64,000 nt of DNA from Bacillus spizizenii TU-B-10 (GTDB lineage: Bacteria; Bacillota; Bacilli; Bacillales; Bacillaceae). The stretch is taken from NCBI RefSeq assembly GCF_000227465.1, contig NC_016047.1, forward strand, positions 2,212,857-2,276,856, in the 5' to 3' direction. Shown here piece by piece: positions 18,435 through 27,250 of this stretch; position 1 is the stretch's first letter; each line of letters opens with the position of its first letter. The position numbers and the translations under genes are program-made. A model generated the notes under the pieces. The model searched no databases, was not told the origin of the DNA, and was given only the letters and a program-made list of their open reading frames with translations.

Positions 18435-19924
18435 TGCAAGGGAATCTGACTGCACTTCTCATTACAGCTATTATCGTTTTAACCGTTGTCTGTATCGGGT
18501 TTCTCGCCGGAAGAGACAAATCCTCACGCACTTCGGTGGAAGAATGGTCTGTCGGCGGCAGACGCTTCGGCGGTCTTCTCGTCTGGTTTTTAGTAGGCGC
18601 CGACCTCTATACGGCCTATACTTTCTTAGGGTTAACCAGTACTGCTTTTACAGGCGGAAGTGTTGCATTTTTCGCCATTCCTTATTCTGTCTTGGCCTAC
18701 TTTATCGCCTACTTCTTCCTGCCGAAACTTTGGAAAGTTGCGAAAATTCACAAATTAACAACACTCGCAGATTACGCACGGGAACGTTTTGACAGTAAGC
18801 TTTTAGCAAGCCTTGTTGCCATCGTCGGTGTGCTCATGCTTATTCCGTACATATGCCTTCAGCTGAGCGGCATTCAAGATACGCTCCAAGTTGCCGGCAC
18901 CGGGTATATTAACGTAAAATTCGTTGTCATCATCTCATTTATTCTTGTTGCTCTTTACACGTTTTTCAGCGGGATTAAAGGGCCTACCTTTACAGCCATC
19001 ATTAAAGACATTTTAGTATGGGTTATTATGCTGTTTATGGTGGTGTCCCTCCCTCTCATTCATTTTAACGGCTGGACACCAATGATTGACACGTTAGTGA
19101 AGGAAGCGCCGCAAATGCTGACGATACCGGCAGAAGGGCCAAAAGGCATTCCTTGGTTTATCACAGCATCTATTGTTTCCGCCCTGGCACTTTTTATGTG
19201 GGCACATGCCGCTACAGGAGTTTTCACAGCGAAAAGCGCCGATGCAGTAAGAAAAAACAGCATGTTTTTGCCGCTTTATAACATTGTGTTAATTTTGGTC
19301 ATTTTTCTTGGCTTTATCGCCTTTCTTGTCCTGCCGGAAGATACAAACCCAAGACTGGCGCTGCTGCATTTGATTCAAACATCTTACGGCGGCGTGGCAC
19401 AAGGTTTTGCATATGCCACGATCGCTCTTGCTTCTTTGATTCCTTGTTCCATCATGGCAATCGGGGCATCAAATTTGTTCGCCAATAACTTGTACCGCGA
19501 TTTGATTCATCCGAATGTGTCTCAAAGCAAGCTGACCCTTATCACACGTTCAATGGTGTTTGTTGTCATCGGCCTTGCGCTTCTGTTTGGAATGCTGTTC
19601 CCGACTGCCTTAGTGACACTTCAGCTATTAGGTGTATCAGGCATGGTGCAAATCTTCCCGGCAATTGCTGTCAGCCTATTCTGGAAGCATCAAACGAAAG
19701 AAGCGACGGTTATCGGATTATTAGTCGGCCTTGCAGTAACGTTTATTGTGTATACCACTCAATCCGCACATGGCATTTATGAAGGGTTCTGGGGATTGGC
19801 TGCCAACATCATCGCTGTGGTTATTCTGAATCCGCTGTTCGTCAAGAAGGCAGGATCCAATCCTGTCATTGAAGGTTTATTTGGTAAAAAACAAGACGCT
19901 GACCCGAATCAAAAGGGTGCATAA
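18434..19924 (+). CDS. yodF: YodF, sodium:solute symporter family
   Basis: This 496-residue protein has about thirteen transmembrane segments and the SSS-family pattern (GGRRFGGLLVWFLVGADLYTAYTF near the first helices). Relatives import pantothenate, proline or other organic solutes with Na+. Control by the upstream TnrA box points to a nitrogen-containing substrate, which is not identified. It forms a two-gene operon with the DUF3311 gene and ends at a strong terminator. Confidence 0.88.
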   Translation: MQGNLTALLITAIIVLTVVCIGFLAGRDKSSRTSVEEWSVGGRRFGGLLVWFLVGADLYTAYTFLGLTSTAFTGGSVAFFAIPYSVLAYFIAYFFLPKLWKVAKIHKLTTLADYARERFDSKLLASLVAIVGVLMLIPYICLQLSGIQDTLQVAGTGYINVKFVVIISFILVALYTFFSGIKGPTFTAIIKDILVWVIMLFMVVSLPLIHFNGWTPMIDTLVKEAPQMLTIPAEGPKGIPWFITASIVSALALFMWAHAATGVFTAKSADAVRKNSMFLPLYNIVLILVIFLGFIAFLVLPEDTNPRLALLHLIQTSYGGVAQGFAYATIALASLIPCSIMAIGASNLFANNLYRDLIHPNVSQSKLTLITRSMVFVVIGLALLFGMLFPTALVTLQLLGVSGMVQIFPAIAVSLFWKHQTKEATVIGLLVGLAVTFIVYTTQSAHGIYEGFWGLAANIIAVVILNPLFVKKAGSNPVIEGLFGKKQDADPNQKGA

Positions 19925-19959
19925 AAAACCATACGCGGTAGCCGCGTATGGTTTTTTTA
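19923..19959. terminator. Bidirectional terminator between yodF and ctpA
   Basis: Stem AAAAAACCATACGCGG with CCGCGTATGGTTTTTTT around TAG; it overlaps the last codons of ctpA. Confidence 0.9.
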
Positions 19960-21357
19960 CATTTCTTTTTTCAGTGTTTCAATTGCCTTCTCCATTTGCG
20001 TATCATTATTTGCGAGCTTCTTTTGAAGTTCTGTCATTAATTTCGTTGTTGTATCACCAGTCAGTACACCTGTTTCTTTCAGCTTCTCTTTTTTCTGGAA
20101 CTGTTTAACCACAGATACAAAATCCTGGTCATACGTACTGTTAACCTTTACCTTGTAGCCAAGTGCTTTGAACATTTTCTGAGCTACTTTGACGTTTGTG
20201 CCTGAATCACCTGATTTGTACGTTTTATCCGCGTCCAAATACGGCAGCTTCGCGTAATCAGGCAGCTCTGCTTTCACTTGAGGCTTGATGCCTTTTTTGT
20301 GAATCCATTCACCGTCGGCAGTCAGCCATTTGGCGACTGTCAGTTTGACGGTAGAGCCATCATCATATTCTTTTGCTGTTTGAACCGTGCCTTTGCCAAA
20401 TGTCGTTTCGCCGATTATCGGTATGCCTGACGATTCATGAAGGGCAGCGGCCATAATTTCCGCGGCGCTGGCTGTGCCGTCATTTACTAAAACAACAGTC
20501 GGCTTGGTCACTTTTCGATCTTTTTCGGCCTTCATGACTTCTTTTGAACCGTTTTTGTATTCAACCTGCATGATGTTTTTCCCTTTATCAATAAACAGGT
20601 TGCTCATCGTAATCGCCTGGTCCATTAAGCCGCCCGGGTTGCCCCTCAAGTCTAAAATATAGCCTTTGGCGCCTTTTTTCTCTAAACTGTCAATCGCATC
20701 TGTCAGCTCTTTAGCAGTTGTTTCAGAGAAAGAAGTGATTTGGATTTCGCCGATGTTGTTGTCTTTCATCTCGGAATAGACGGTTTCTACAGGAATGGTA
20801 TCGCGCTTAATGGAAAGATCGATATTTCCAACTCCCGCTCTGTTCAGCTCAAGCTTCACTTTTGTGCCCTTTTTGCCTCGGATTAAAGCGACGGCTTCAT
20901 TTACATTCATGCCTTTAACGCTTTTTCCGTTCACCTTTAGGATTTGGTCCTTCGGTTTGATTCCGGCTTTTTCAGCAGGTGAACCTTTAATTGGCGACAC
21001 AATAAGGATTTCTCCGTCTTTCTCCTCTACTTGGGCTCCGATTCCTTCAAAGGATGCAGAAATCGTCTCGTCGAATGATTTTGCTGCCTCTTGATCCATA
21101 TATGTGGAATACGGATCATCCAGAGATTGAATCATTCCTTTAATTGCTCCGTCTACTAATTTGTCATCATCTGTTTTTTGGTAATAATCACTTTTGATTT
21201 GCTCATACGCTTTATTTAATTTGTCGAACTTGCTGTCTCCCATGCTTGCTGATGTTTGGCCTAGGATGCTGGAATTGCCCGTAATAAATAAAGTAAGCGC
21301 CGAAGCGACAACCGCAGTGATCAGCACAATAAAAAACAGTTTTAATTGCCGTTTCAA
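19957..21357 (-). CDS. ctpA: CtpA, carboxy-terminal processing protease (S41)
   Basis: This 466-residue protein begins with a membrane anchor (about 8-28). A PDZ domain (about 95-170) and the S41 protease core follow, with the catalytic Ser in DGTASAAE and Lys in TFGKGTV. A C-terminal peptidoglycan-binding-like domain covers about 375-440. CtpB, the paralogue, cleaves SpoIVFA during sporulation; the role of CtpA is less clear. The start is TTG at 21357, with AAGGTGG 7 nt upstream. Confidence 0.92.
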   Translation of the reverse strand: MKRQLKLFFIVLITAVVASALTLFITGNSSILGQTSASMGDSKFDKLNKAYEQIKSDYYQKTDDDKLVDGAIKGMIQSLDDPYSTYMDQEAAKSFDETISASFEGIGAQVEEKDGEILIVSPIKGSPAEKAGIKPKDQILKVNGKSVKGMNVNEAVALIRGKKGTKVKLELNRAGVGNIDLSIKRDTIPVETVYSEMKDNNIGEIQITSFSETTAKELTDAIDSLEKKGAKGYILDLRGNPGGLMDQAITMSNLFIDKGKNIMQVEYKNGSKEVMKAEKDRKVTKPTVVLVNDGTASAAEIMAAALHESSGIPIIGETTFGKGTVQTAKEYDDGSTVKLTVAKWLTADGEWIHKKGIKPQVKAELPDYAKLPYLDADKTYKSGDSGTNVKVAQKMFKALGYKVKVNSTYDQDFVSVVKQFQKKEKLKETGVLTGDTTTKLMTELQKKLANNDTQMEKAIETLKKEM

Positions 21358-21509
21358 TTAAACACCACCTTTTTCTTCTTACAATATTATCATGGACGAA
21401 TACTTATTCGTCAACTCGGAGCAGAAATGAAAGAGAAACGCCCTTCTTTCGCTTTTCATAAACCTATGTCTCTATACGACATATGATAAAGAAAAAGGAG
21501 GATTTGATA

Positions 21510-22211
21510 TTGAGCCGATATTTAGAAATGCTGTCCTTATTCGGTGTCGCAGGAGCACATCCAGGTGGGCTCGCTTTTTCAAAAGCGGTCTTGCAAAAGG
21601 CTGCGCCCTCCCCGAATCAGCCGATTCTTGATGCCGGATGCGGAATAGGCCAAACTGCGGCTTATTTAGGACATTTGCTGTATCCTGTAACAGTCGTTGA
21701 TAAAGACCCTATCATGCTTGAGAAAGCAAAAAAAAGATTTGCAAATGAAGGGCTTGCCATCCCTGCATATCAGGCGGAGCTGGAACACCTCCCGTTTTCT
21801 TCTGAGTCCTTTTCCTGCGTCCTGTCAGAATCGGTCCTCAGTTTTTCCCATCTGACATCCTCTCTTCAAGAAATTTCAAGAGTATTGAAGCCCGGCGGGA
21901 TGCTGATTGGTATAGAAGCAGCTTTAAAAAAACCGATGCCCCCCACAGAAAAACAGCAAATGATGGATTTCTACGGCTTTACTTGTTTACATGAAGAAAC
22001 CGAGTGGCATAAAACTCTGAAGTCTTATGGCTTTCAAAGTACTAAAGCGATAACACTACTCCCGGATGACATGGAATTTGAGCCAACGACAGAAATGGAT
22101 TTATCGCAAACGATTGCTCCTATTTATTACGATACGCTTCAAACACATTATGAACTCATGCAGATATATAGTAAGTATATGGGTCATTGTATCTTTATCG
22201 CGTATAAGTAA
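21510..22211 (+). CDS. yodH: YodH, SAM-dependent methyltransferase
   Basis: A TTG start at 21510 lies 8 nt after a strong AAAGGAGG and gives 233 residues, the known length; the upstream ATG at 21483 has no such site. The class I fold shows motif I (LDAGCGIGQTAAYLG), an acidic VDKD after beta-2, and motif post-I/II around SVLSFSHL and LKPGGML. It resembles UbiE/small-molecule methyltransferases. The substrate is unknown. Confidence 0.85.
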   Translation: MSRYLEMLSLFGVAGAHPGGLAFSKAVLQKAAPSPNQPILDAGCGIGQTAAYLGHLLYPVTVVDKDPIMLEKAKKRFANEGLAIPAYQAELEHLPFSSESFSCVLSESVLSFSHLTSSLQEISRVLKPGGMLIGIEAALKKPMPPTEKQQMMDFYGFTCLHEETEWHKTLKSYGFQSTKAITLLPDDMEFEPTTEMDLSQTIAPIYYDTLQTHYELMQIYSKYMGHCIFIAYK

Positions 22212-22298
22212 AACGGCGTATCGCCCCCTGTTTTCGTCCAACCTTTTTTCCCTATCTATCATATGCTGATAGAAAGTCAGTTTAGGAGGGAAACAATA

Positions 22299-22550
22299 TT
22301 GGAGAGATATTACCATCTTTGCCGAAACCATCAAGGTAAAGTCGTCAGAATTACAGAGAGAGGCGGAAGAGTTCACGTCGGCAGAATTACCCGTGTCACG
22401 AGAGACAAAGTTTATATAGCTCCGACCGGCGCAGGGCCAAGAGGCTTCGGTTACGGATATTGGGGCGGTTATTGGGGATATGGAGCAGCTTACGGTATTT
22501 CCCTCGGTTTAATTGCAGGAGTGGCTCTGGCTGGTTTATTCTTCTGGTAA
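22299..22550 (+). CDS. yodI: YodI, small Gly/Tyr-rich protein
   Basis: A TTG start at 22299, 7 nt after AGGAGGG, gives 83 residues, the size of YodI. Residues about 1-45 are basic and resemble a small beta (Sm-like) module (GKVVRITERGGRVHVGRI). A Gly/Tyr/Trp-rich stretch (GYGYWGGYWGYG) and a hydrophobic C-terminus follow. The tail composition is like spore-associated proteins. The function is unknown. Confidence 0.8.
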   Translation: MERYYHLCRNHQGKVVRITERGGRVHVGRITRVTRDKVYIAPTGAGPRGFGYGYWGGYWGYGAAYGISLGLIAGVALAGLFFW

Positions 22551-22596
22551 GCATAGAATAAATATCTGATCAATTGCTAGATTCACCAGACACAAT

Positions 22597-22628
22597 GAAG
22601 CCCGCTTATCAATTGTAAGCGGGCTTTC
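22597..22628. terminator. Bidirectional terminator between yodI and yodJ
   Basis: Stem GAAGCCCGCTTA with TAAGCGGGCTTTC, followed by T-rich DNA. Confidence 0.85.
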
Positions 22629-22632
22629 TCTT

Positions 22633-23454
22633 TTAGATTTTCTTCACTTTTTCAAAGTATTCTTCGAGCGTTAAATCATTATCTTGCATGACCTTTGCGG
22701 CCTTTTTGCCTACATAACGCAGGTGCCATGGCTCATATTCATATTTCGTGATATCCTCTTTATTTTTCGGATAGCGAATGATAAAGCCATATTTATAAGC
22801 ATTGTCCTGTACCCATTTTCCGTCGGCCGTGCTTCCGAACGCTTCATTTAGCTCAAAGCCATTGCTCCGGCTTGAAATGTCCATCGCAAGGCCTGTTTGG
22901 TGCTCGCTTTCACCCGGGTAAGCGACCGCTTCCTTTGCCTTCTTTTCCCCTTTTAGGCTTACTTCATTGTCAAAAATGACTTTCTGTCTATCGTACGAAC
23001 GGTACCCCGAGACAGCTGCCAATTCATAGCCTTCCTTTTTCGCAGCATCGAACATCGTTTTTAATGCGTCGGCCGCTTCCTTTCTGATGTAACGCTTTTG
23101 AATCTTTTCTTCAAAAGAAAACTCTACATCAGGTATGACTAGATCGCTAGGTTCATAGTTTCCGGGCAGTGCGTATTGTTTATTGACAAGCGCGAGTATA
23201 TTTTCTGGATTTTGAATGGTTTCCAGACCGTCTACTTTTTTAGTTTCATTGAAATATTTGCTTTCCAATGAAAACTCACTGTCTTGAGTGTTTGTTTTTT
23301 TGCTCTCAGTTGTTTTTTGATCTGTTTGTTTTGTTTCTGCTGTGGTTTTCGTATCCTTTTGAGCATCTCCATTCGACATGCTGCAGCCGGCTCCGACTAT
23401 TGCCGTTACACTCAGAGCAGCAGCCAGTGAGAACCATTTACCGGACTTTTTCAT
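22633..23454 (-). CDS. yodJ: YodJ (LdcB-type), L,D-carboxypeptidase lipoprotein
   Basis: This 273-residue VanY/LdcB-family zinc peptidase has a lipoprotein signal (VGAGC, Cys24) and a Ser/Thr/Lys-rich linker to about residue 60. Zinc and catalytic motifs are SEHQTGLAMD (His and Asp ligands), an upstream SGYRS, and PWHLRYVG (Glu/His). It trims the terminal D-Ala from tetrapeptide stems in the wall. An AAAGGAAGG site precedes the ATG. It lies downstream of deoD with a hairpin between. Confidence 0.88.
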   Translation of the reverse strand: MKKSGKWFSLAAALSVTAIVGAGCSMSNGDAQKDTKTTAETKQTDQKTTESKKTNTQDSEFSLESKYFNETKKVDGLETIQNPENILALVNKQYALPGNYEPSDLVIPDVEFSFEEKIQKRYIRKEAADALKTMFDAAKKEGYELAAVSGYRSYDRQKVIFDNEVSLKGEKKAKEAVAYPGESEHQTGLAMDISSRSNGFELNEAFGSTADGKWVQDNAYKYGFIIRYPKNKEDITKYEYEPWHLRYVGKKAAKVMQDNDLTLEEYFEKVKKI

Positions 23455-23494
23455 ATTACATTACCTTCCTTTTATCAATCGTTTCCGTATTCAC

Positions 23495-23530
23495 AAAGAA
23501 GAGGCTGCCGGCACCCAGCACGCCTCTTGA
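23495..23530 (-). terminator. Hairpin between deoD and yodJ
   Basis: Minus-strand stem AAGAGGC...GCCTCTT with extra inner GC pairing, followed by CTTTG. It is a probable, somewhat weak, terminator of deoD. Confidence 0.5.
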
Positions 23531-23536
23531 TTTATT

Positions 23537-24238
23537 TTATTGTGATACGGAATGTAAAGCCACTTCTATCATATCATGAAAAGTAGTTTGACGCTCTTCC
23601 GCTGTTGTTTCTTCTCCTGTTAATACGTGATCACTCACGGTGAGGATTGACAGCGCTTTTCTTCCGTGCTTCGCTGCTAATGTATACAATGCAGTTGTTT
23701 CCATTTCAACGCCCAGCACACCGTATTTTGCAAGCTTTTCGATTTGCGAATCGTCGTTGTAGAACTGGTCAGCTGTAAATACGCTTCCTACCGCCACAGG
23801 GACGCCTTTATCTTTTGCAGCATCATAGGCATTTTTTAAAAGCTCGAAATCTGCGCAAGGCGCAAAATCAATGCTTCCGAAAGCGACTCTGTTCATTTGT
23901 GAATCAGTTGAGGAGGTCATCGCCAAAATGACGTCTCGCACTTTGACATCTTTACGGATAGCGCCACAAGAACCTACTCTTATTAGATTTTGCACGTCAT
24001 AGCTTTGAATTAATTCATTCACATAAATTGAAATAGACGGAACGCCCATTCCCGTGCCTTGCACGGAGATTTTTTTGCCTTTATATGTACCCGTAAATCC
24101 ATACATGCCTCTGACTTCATTGTAGCATTCTACATTTTCAAGATACGTTTCAGCAATAAATTTTGCTCTGAGAGGATCTCCCGGCAAAAGCACTGTGTCC
24201 GCAATCTGTCCTTTTTCAGCACCTATATGTACACTCAT
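23537..24238 (-). CDS. deoD: DeoD, purine nucleoside phosphorylase
   Basis: This 233-residue hexameric-type PNP cleaves purine nucleosides with phosphate to give free base and ribose 1-phosphate. Visible motifs are LLPGDPLRA near the N-terminus (phosphate loop), [14 protein letters not shown] (phosphate Arg), VEMETTA (ribose site Glu) and SDH near the C-terminus (catalytic Asp). A GGAGGATATGAGATG start region is present. The gene is a core salvage enzyme. Confidence 0.96.
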   Translation of the reverse strand: MSVHIGAEKGQIADTVLLPGDPLRAKFIAETYLENVECYNEVRGMYGFTGTYKGKKISVQGTGMGVPSISIYVNELIQSYDVQNLIRVGSCGAIRKDVKVRDVILAMTSSTDSQMNRVAFGSIDFAPCADFELLKNAYDAAKDKGVPVAVGSVFTADQFYNDDSQIEKLAKYGVLGVEMETTALYTLAAKHGRKALSILTVSDHVLTGEETTAEERQTTFHDMIEVALHSVSQ

Positions 24239-24440
24239 CTCATATCCTCCTGTAAATCTAAATTATCATCCAGTCCGTTCATTTTACAACGAATGTCATG
24301 ATGTGACAAACTTCAGCATTGATTATAAAGGAATCTGGCGAAAAAAGAAATGTTCCAAGGCCGTTTGGGCACTTCCTGAGAAAAACGGGATAATCGAGGT
24401 GTTTATTTGAAAACCTAACCGCAGGAAGGAGGGATGAGAC

Positions 24441-24566
24441 ATGGGTAAAAAACAGCGCAACCGGATCACCGGCCAAAAAAAGAACAATCATATACCCGCA
24501 AAAGATGTAATTGCAGCTGAAGAGGCGCACGGGAAAGAGTATTCCGCGGCCAAACGCAAGCCTTAA
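24441..24566 (+). CDS. Small basic protein, 41 residues, unnamed
   Basis: The ORF is ATG to TAA with an excellent AAGGAGGG site 8 nt upstream. The product (MGKKQRNRITGQ... ending SAAKRKP) is hydrophilic and strongly basic, with a central acidic patch AAEEAHGKE. It has no cysteine or membrane segment. It resembles in style the very small basic proteins made in sporulating bacilli, but I cannot assign it to a family. A terminator follows directly, supporting a real transcription unit. Confidence 0.65.
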   Translation: MGKKQRNRITGQKKNNHIPAKDVIAAEEAHGKEYSAAKRKP

Positions 24567-24573
24567 ACTGCAG

Positions 24574-24604
24574 AAAACTGCGGAAATCCGCAGTTTTCTT
24601 TTCA
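24574..24604. terminator. Terminator between the 41-residue gene and yodL
   Basis: Stem GAAAACTGCGG with CCGCAGTTTTC and a T-rich flank; convergent position. Confidence 0.8.
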
Positions 24605-24922
24605 TTATGTCGTTTGTACAATTAGACGATTAATTTTCCTCCATCCGGCAGGAAGCAGCTTGTAATATGTTTTCCCTTTTCTGCCTTCATCAATCAAAAT
24701 CACGTCCCCTGTGGCCATAAATCTCGCATCATAATCACTTGGAACGGTGTCAAATACATTAAATAAAGAGAATGCTCTTTTCAGTACGTCTTGATGATCG
24801 CTCCCGTTGAGTTCAGTTCGATAGACGGCTCTGTAGCCCTTTTTTTCGCCAAATCGGGGTGTCTGAAATATTGTCACGTCATAGGAACAAGACTTCTTTT
24901 TAAACACGGATAACATCATCAA
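24605..24922 (-). CDS. yodL: YodL, sporulation protein that affects MreB
   Basis: This protein of about 105 residues matches YodL, an early-sporulation protein reported to perturb MreB-dependent cell width when overproduced. The N-terminus is basic (KKKSCSYDVTIFQTPRFGEKKG). The body is a compact alpha/beta fold with no membrane segment. The start is ambiguous: TTG at 24922 and two following ATGs all lie within range of GGGAGGGG; the ATGs are more likely. Confidence 0.85.
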   Translation of the reverse strand: MMMLSVFKKKSCSYDVTIFQTPRFGEKKGYRAVYRTELNGSDHQDVLKRAFSLFNVFDTVPSDYDARFMATGDVILIDEGRKGKTYYKLLPAGWRKINRLIVQTT

Positions 24923-24979
24923 GATCCCCTCCCTTTTATTTCTTTAACATATTGGCGTTTTTGTCACGTTTTCCTCTCT

Positions 24980-25591
24980 CTATTTTTGTCGAAACCGCTC
25001 CATCTTTTCGTCAAAACCTTTTACTAGGAAAAACAGCAGCAAACCAAGACTAAAGCCTCCTAACACGTCGGTTACAAAATGAACCCCAAGATAGACTCTG
25101 CTTATGCCGACCAAAACTGTAATTAAACCGGCTATGGTATATACTATTTTTTTATGTTTGGACAAAAATGGGAGGTGTTTCACTAAAAAGTAGGCAATGA
25201 CAGGATAGACACAGGCAGCATTCATGGAATGGCCGCTCGGAAAGCTGAAGGATGATTCATGAACCAGTGGTGCAAAATCAGGCCTCACTCGTTCGATCCA
25301 TTCTTTTAAGACTTTGTTTAACAGCCGATCCGCACCGAATACCAAGAGCATCCAAAGGCCGTCCCATGTTTTTCTGTAAAAAAACAGACCCGCTCCAATG
25401 ATCACGATAAGAGGGAGCAGAATAGAAGAAGCACCAAGCTGTGTTATCCCTGTCATGACATCATTAAGCCATGGCTGACGGATCAAAACAGCTGCCTTGC
25501 TTATCGCTTCATCCGCTGATTGAACAGCATTTGTATGAATGGCCACAGCTAGAAAAAGAAAGAAAAGAAACAGACTAACGGGCTTGTACAA
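24980..25591 (-). CDS. yodM: YodM, PAP2-family membrane phosphatase
   Basis: The TTG at 25591 follows GAGGTGG at a proper distance and gives 203 residues; a longer frame to 25624 lacks a ribosome site. Six transmembrane segments are predicted. The PAP2 signature is present as KEWIERVRPDF, PSGHSMNA and SRVYLGVHFVTDVLGG, with the catalytic histidines. It likely removes phosphate from lipid phosphates such as phosphatidylglycerophosphate or undecaprenyl pyrophosphate. Confidence 0.88.
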   Translation of the reverse strand: MYKPVSLFLFFLFLAVAIHTNAVQSADEAISKAAVLIRQPWLNDVMTGITQLGASSILLPLIVIIGAGLFFYRKTWDGLWMLLVFGADRLLNKVLKEWIERVRPDFAPLVHESSFSFPSGHSMNAACVYPVIAYFLVKHLPFLSKHKKIVYTIAGLITVLVGISRVYLGVHFVTDVLGGFSLGLLLFFLVKGFDEKMERFRQK

Positions 25592-25636
25592 CAATTTAAC
25601 CACCTCGATTTTCACAGAAGTCATAGATCACGAATA

Positions 25637-25666
25637 ATAAAACCGGAGCTGATCGCTCCGGTTTTA
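25637..25666 (-). terminator. Terminator downstream of yozD
   Basis: Stem AAAACCGGAGC with GCTCCGGTTTT, GATC loop, between yozD and yodM. Confidence 0.8.
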
Positions 25667-25670
25667 AACC

Positions 25671-25847
25671 TCAATCATCTTCATCCAGCTCTTCATCTAT
25701 CATACATTTTTCTATCAAATAATCAAAGGTAATATCAGCGATTTCAAACAGCTCATCCTCACTCGGTATGTAGCCCCGTCTTGCAAGCTCTCTGTAAAAA
25801 AATTCAGCGATTTCTTCCGTATCAATCACAAGATCTATTTCTTTCAT
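25671..25847 (-). CDS. yozD: YozD, small acidic protein
   Basis: This 58-residue, very acidic helical protein (MKEIDLVIDTEEIAEFF..., ending ELDEDD) matches the known size and N-terminus of YozD. A GGAGG-like AAGGAGGCGGTACGGAG region precedes the ATG. Its function is unknown. It sits upstream of yodM with a terminator in between. Confidence 0.75.
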   Translation of the reverse strand: MKEIDLVIDTEEIAEFFYRELARRGYIPSEDELFEIADITFDYLIEKCMIDEELDEDD

Positions 25848-25968
25848 CTCCGTACCGCCTCCTTTTTTATGTTTTATGAAAAAACAGGCTGAATTATACC
25901 CGGTGTTCTAAACAATTCTTTCAGTCATATACATTGAATAAAAAAACTAGCCATGGGAGGCTGACACA

Positions 25969-26112
25969 ATGATTGCTAAAATGATGGAAGCACTGGACGG
26001 AGAAAGATTTGATATCATAATGGAAAAAACGCTCAAAGGAATGACGCATGTGATGATTTGGGGCTGTCTTCCTTATTTTTTATATGTCTTGATCCGTATG
26101 TTCACAAACTAA
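25969..26112 (+). CDS. Small membrane protein, 47 residues, unnamed
   Basis: The ORF (MIAKMMEALDGERF... ending RMFTN) has a GGGAGG site 8 nt before the ATG. The N-terminal half is an amphipathic helix and residues about 29-44 form one hydrophobic span. Its last four bases overlap the end of convergent yodN. I do not recognise it. The good ribosome site and single-span topology suggest a real small membrane protein. Confidence 0.6.
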   Translation: MIAKMMEALDGERFDIIMEKTLKGMTHVMIWGCLPYFLYVLIRMFTN

Positions 26113-26789
26113 CTGAAATGCTCTTTTAAACTTTCCAGAACAAACATCATCATATCTTTATATTCTTCATCTCGAAACATTTCGTACAGAATTTTGTAAT
26201 CATTATAAATATCCAGAAGTTCATCAACAATTGATACAGCAAGGATGTGAAGGGTATCTTGATCTTCATCATCGCCTTCAAACTGAAGAAGAGCAGACGA
26301 TGCGATATCTTCGCCGATCTCATGGCCAGTTTCTCCGACATAGTGGACAAACAAAAGCTGGTGGACAAACTGGTCCATTTCATATTTTCTCAGCACCAGT
26401 GTGAGATCCTCTTCCTCCGTTTCAAGCCACTCTCCATCCTTTAAACGGGTCAGCTCATAAATGATATCTTCCCAGCCATCTTCTAAATATCTCCAAATTT
26501 CTGTTCTGTGGCCGATAATGCGAAAGAGTTCTTTTCCATAATCTTTTACATAAACAACGTCCCCAATAAGGAATTCATACTCTATATCAAGCTTTTCCAT
26601 GTCGACAATGACACCCTCATAATCTTTATAAAGCTGAATGGACGATTCAAAGTATAAGACTTCATTATGATTCACTTCATAAAGATAGTGTTTATCAATT
26701 TGGTGTACTTTTGTGATGGTGCCGACTGTTCCATACATAATGACGACTACGATATCCCCTACTTGGAATTTCGGTTTATTTTGCTTCAT
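26109..26789 (-). CDS. yodN: YodN, conserved protein with two small beta-barrel repeats
   Basis: The ATG at 26789 follows GGGGGAG by five bases and gives 226 residues; the longer frame to 26813 has no ribosome site. The N-terminal half holds two KOW/SH3-like segments (KFQVGDIVVVIMYGTVG and FLIGDVVYVKDYGKE). The C-terminal half is acidic and helical. No catalytic motif is visible and the function is unknown. Confidence 0.75.
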   Translation of the reverse strand: MKQNKPKFQVGDIVVVIMYGTVGTITKVHQIDKHYLYEVNHNEVLYFESSIQLYKDYEGVIVDMEKLDIEYEFLIGDVVYVKDYGKELFRIIGHRTEIWRYLEDGWEDIIYELTRLKDGEWLETEEEDLTLVLRKYEMDQFVHQLLFVHYVGETGHEIGEDIASSALLQFEGDDEDQDTLHILAVSIVDELLDIYNDYKILYEMFRDEEYKDMMMFVLESLKEHFS

Positions 26790-26902
26790 GGTGTCTCCCC
26801 CTCGCCGCAACATTTCTCATACGCTATCGTATGCCGGGTGACGCCAATTCGCATGGGCATGAAAACCAAAGGAAATATCCAATTATGGTATGGGTGAGGA
26901 CA

Positions 26903-26930
26903 TAAAAAAATCCGCAGTAATCTGCGGATG
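26903..26930 (-). terminator. Terminator downstream of yozE
   Basis: Stem ATCCGCAG with CTGCGGAT, loop TAAT; on the minus strand it is followed by seven T. Confidence 0.82.
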
Positions 26931-26939
26931 AAACAGCTA

Positions 26940-27164
26940 TTATCTGCCGTGCACTTCAGCCTCGTATTGATCCCAAGCTTCATCAAACGTCGCCATCGTG
27001 TGAAGATAATCAGCGTTCAGCTCCAAATATGAACTGATTTCATGATAATCGGTTGAGGTTTTCGGGAAGCTGTGATCCTCATACGCCTGATTGGCAAATT
27101 CACTGATGTCGTCCTTCGGCTTCGGGTGTCTATATTTCAATAAGTAATGATAAAAGGATTTCAT
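26940..27164 (-). CDS. yozE: YozE, UPF0346 family small protein
   Basis: This 74-residue helical protein (MKSFYHYLLKYRHPKPKDD...) belongs to the YozE/UPF0346 family of Firmicutes, whose members fold as a small SAM-like helical bundle. The length is exactly typical. A GAGGGGAAAC site precedes the ATG. Its role is unknown. The promoter upstream sits between the arms of an inverted repeat. Confidence 0.85.
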   Translation of the reverse strand: MKSFYHYLLKYRHPKPKDDISEFANQAYEDHSFPKTSTDYHEISSYLELNADYLHTMATFDEAWDQYEAEVHGR

Positions 27165-27187
27165 GGGTTTCCCCTCCTGGTGTCTGT

Positions 27188-27234
27188 CTTTTGTTGTTCT
27201 ATTATACAGTTCAAGTGTAAAATTACAACAAAAG
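27188..27234 (-). promoter_or_regulatory. yozE promoter enclosed by a 10-bp inverted repeat
   Basis: Minus-strand TTGTAA (27228-27223), a 16-bp spacer and perfect TATAAT (27206-27201) make a sigma-A promoter. CTTTTGTTGT (27188-27197) and ACAACAAAAG (27225-27234) form a perfect inverted repeat at its two ends. It may be an operator or a weak yokU terminator. Confidence 0.45.
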
Positions 27235-27250
27235 AATAACGAAACATCAT

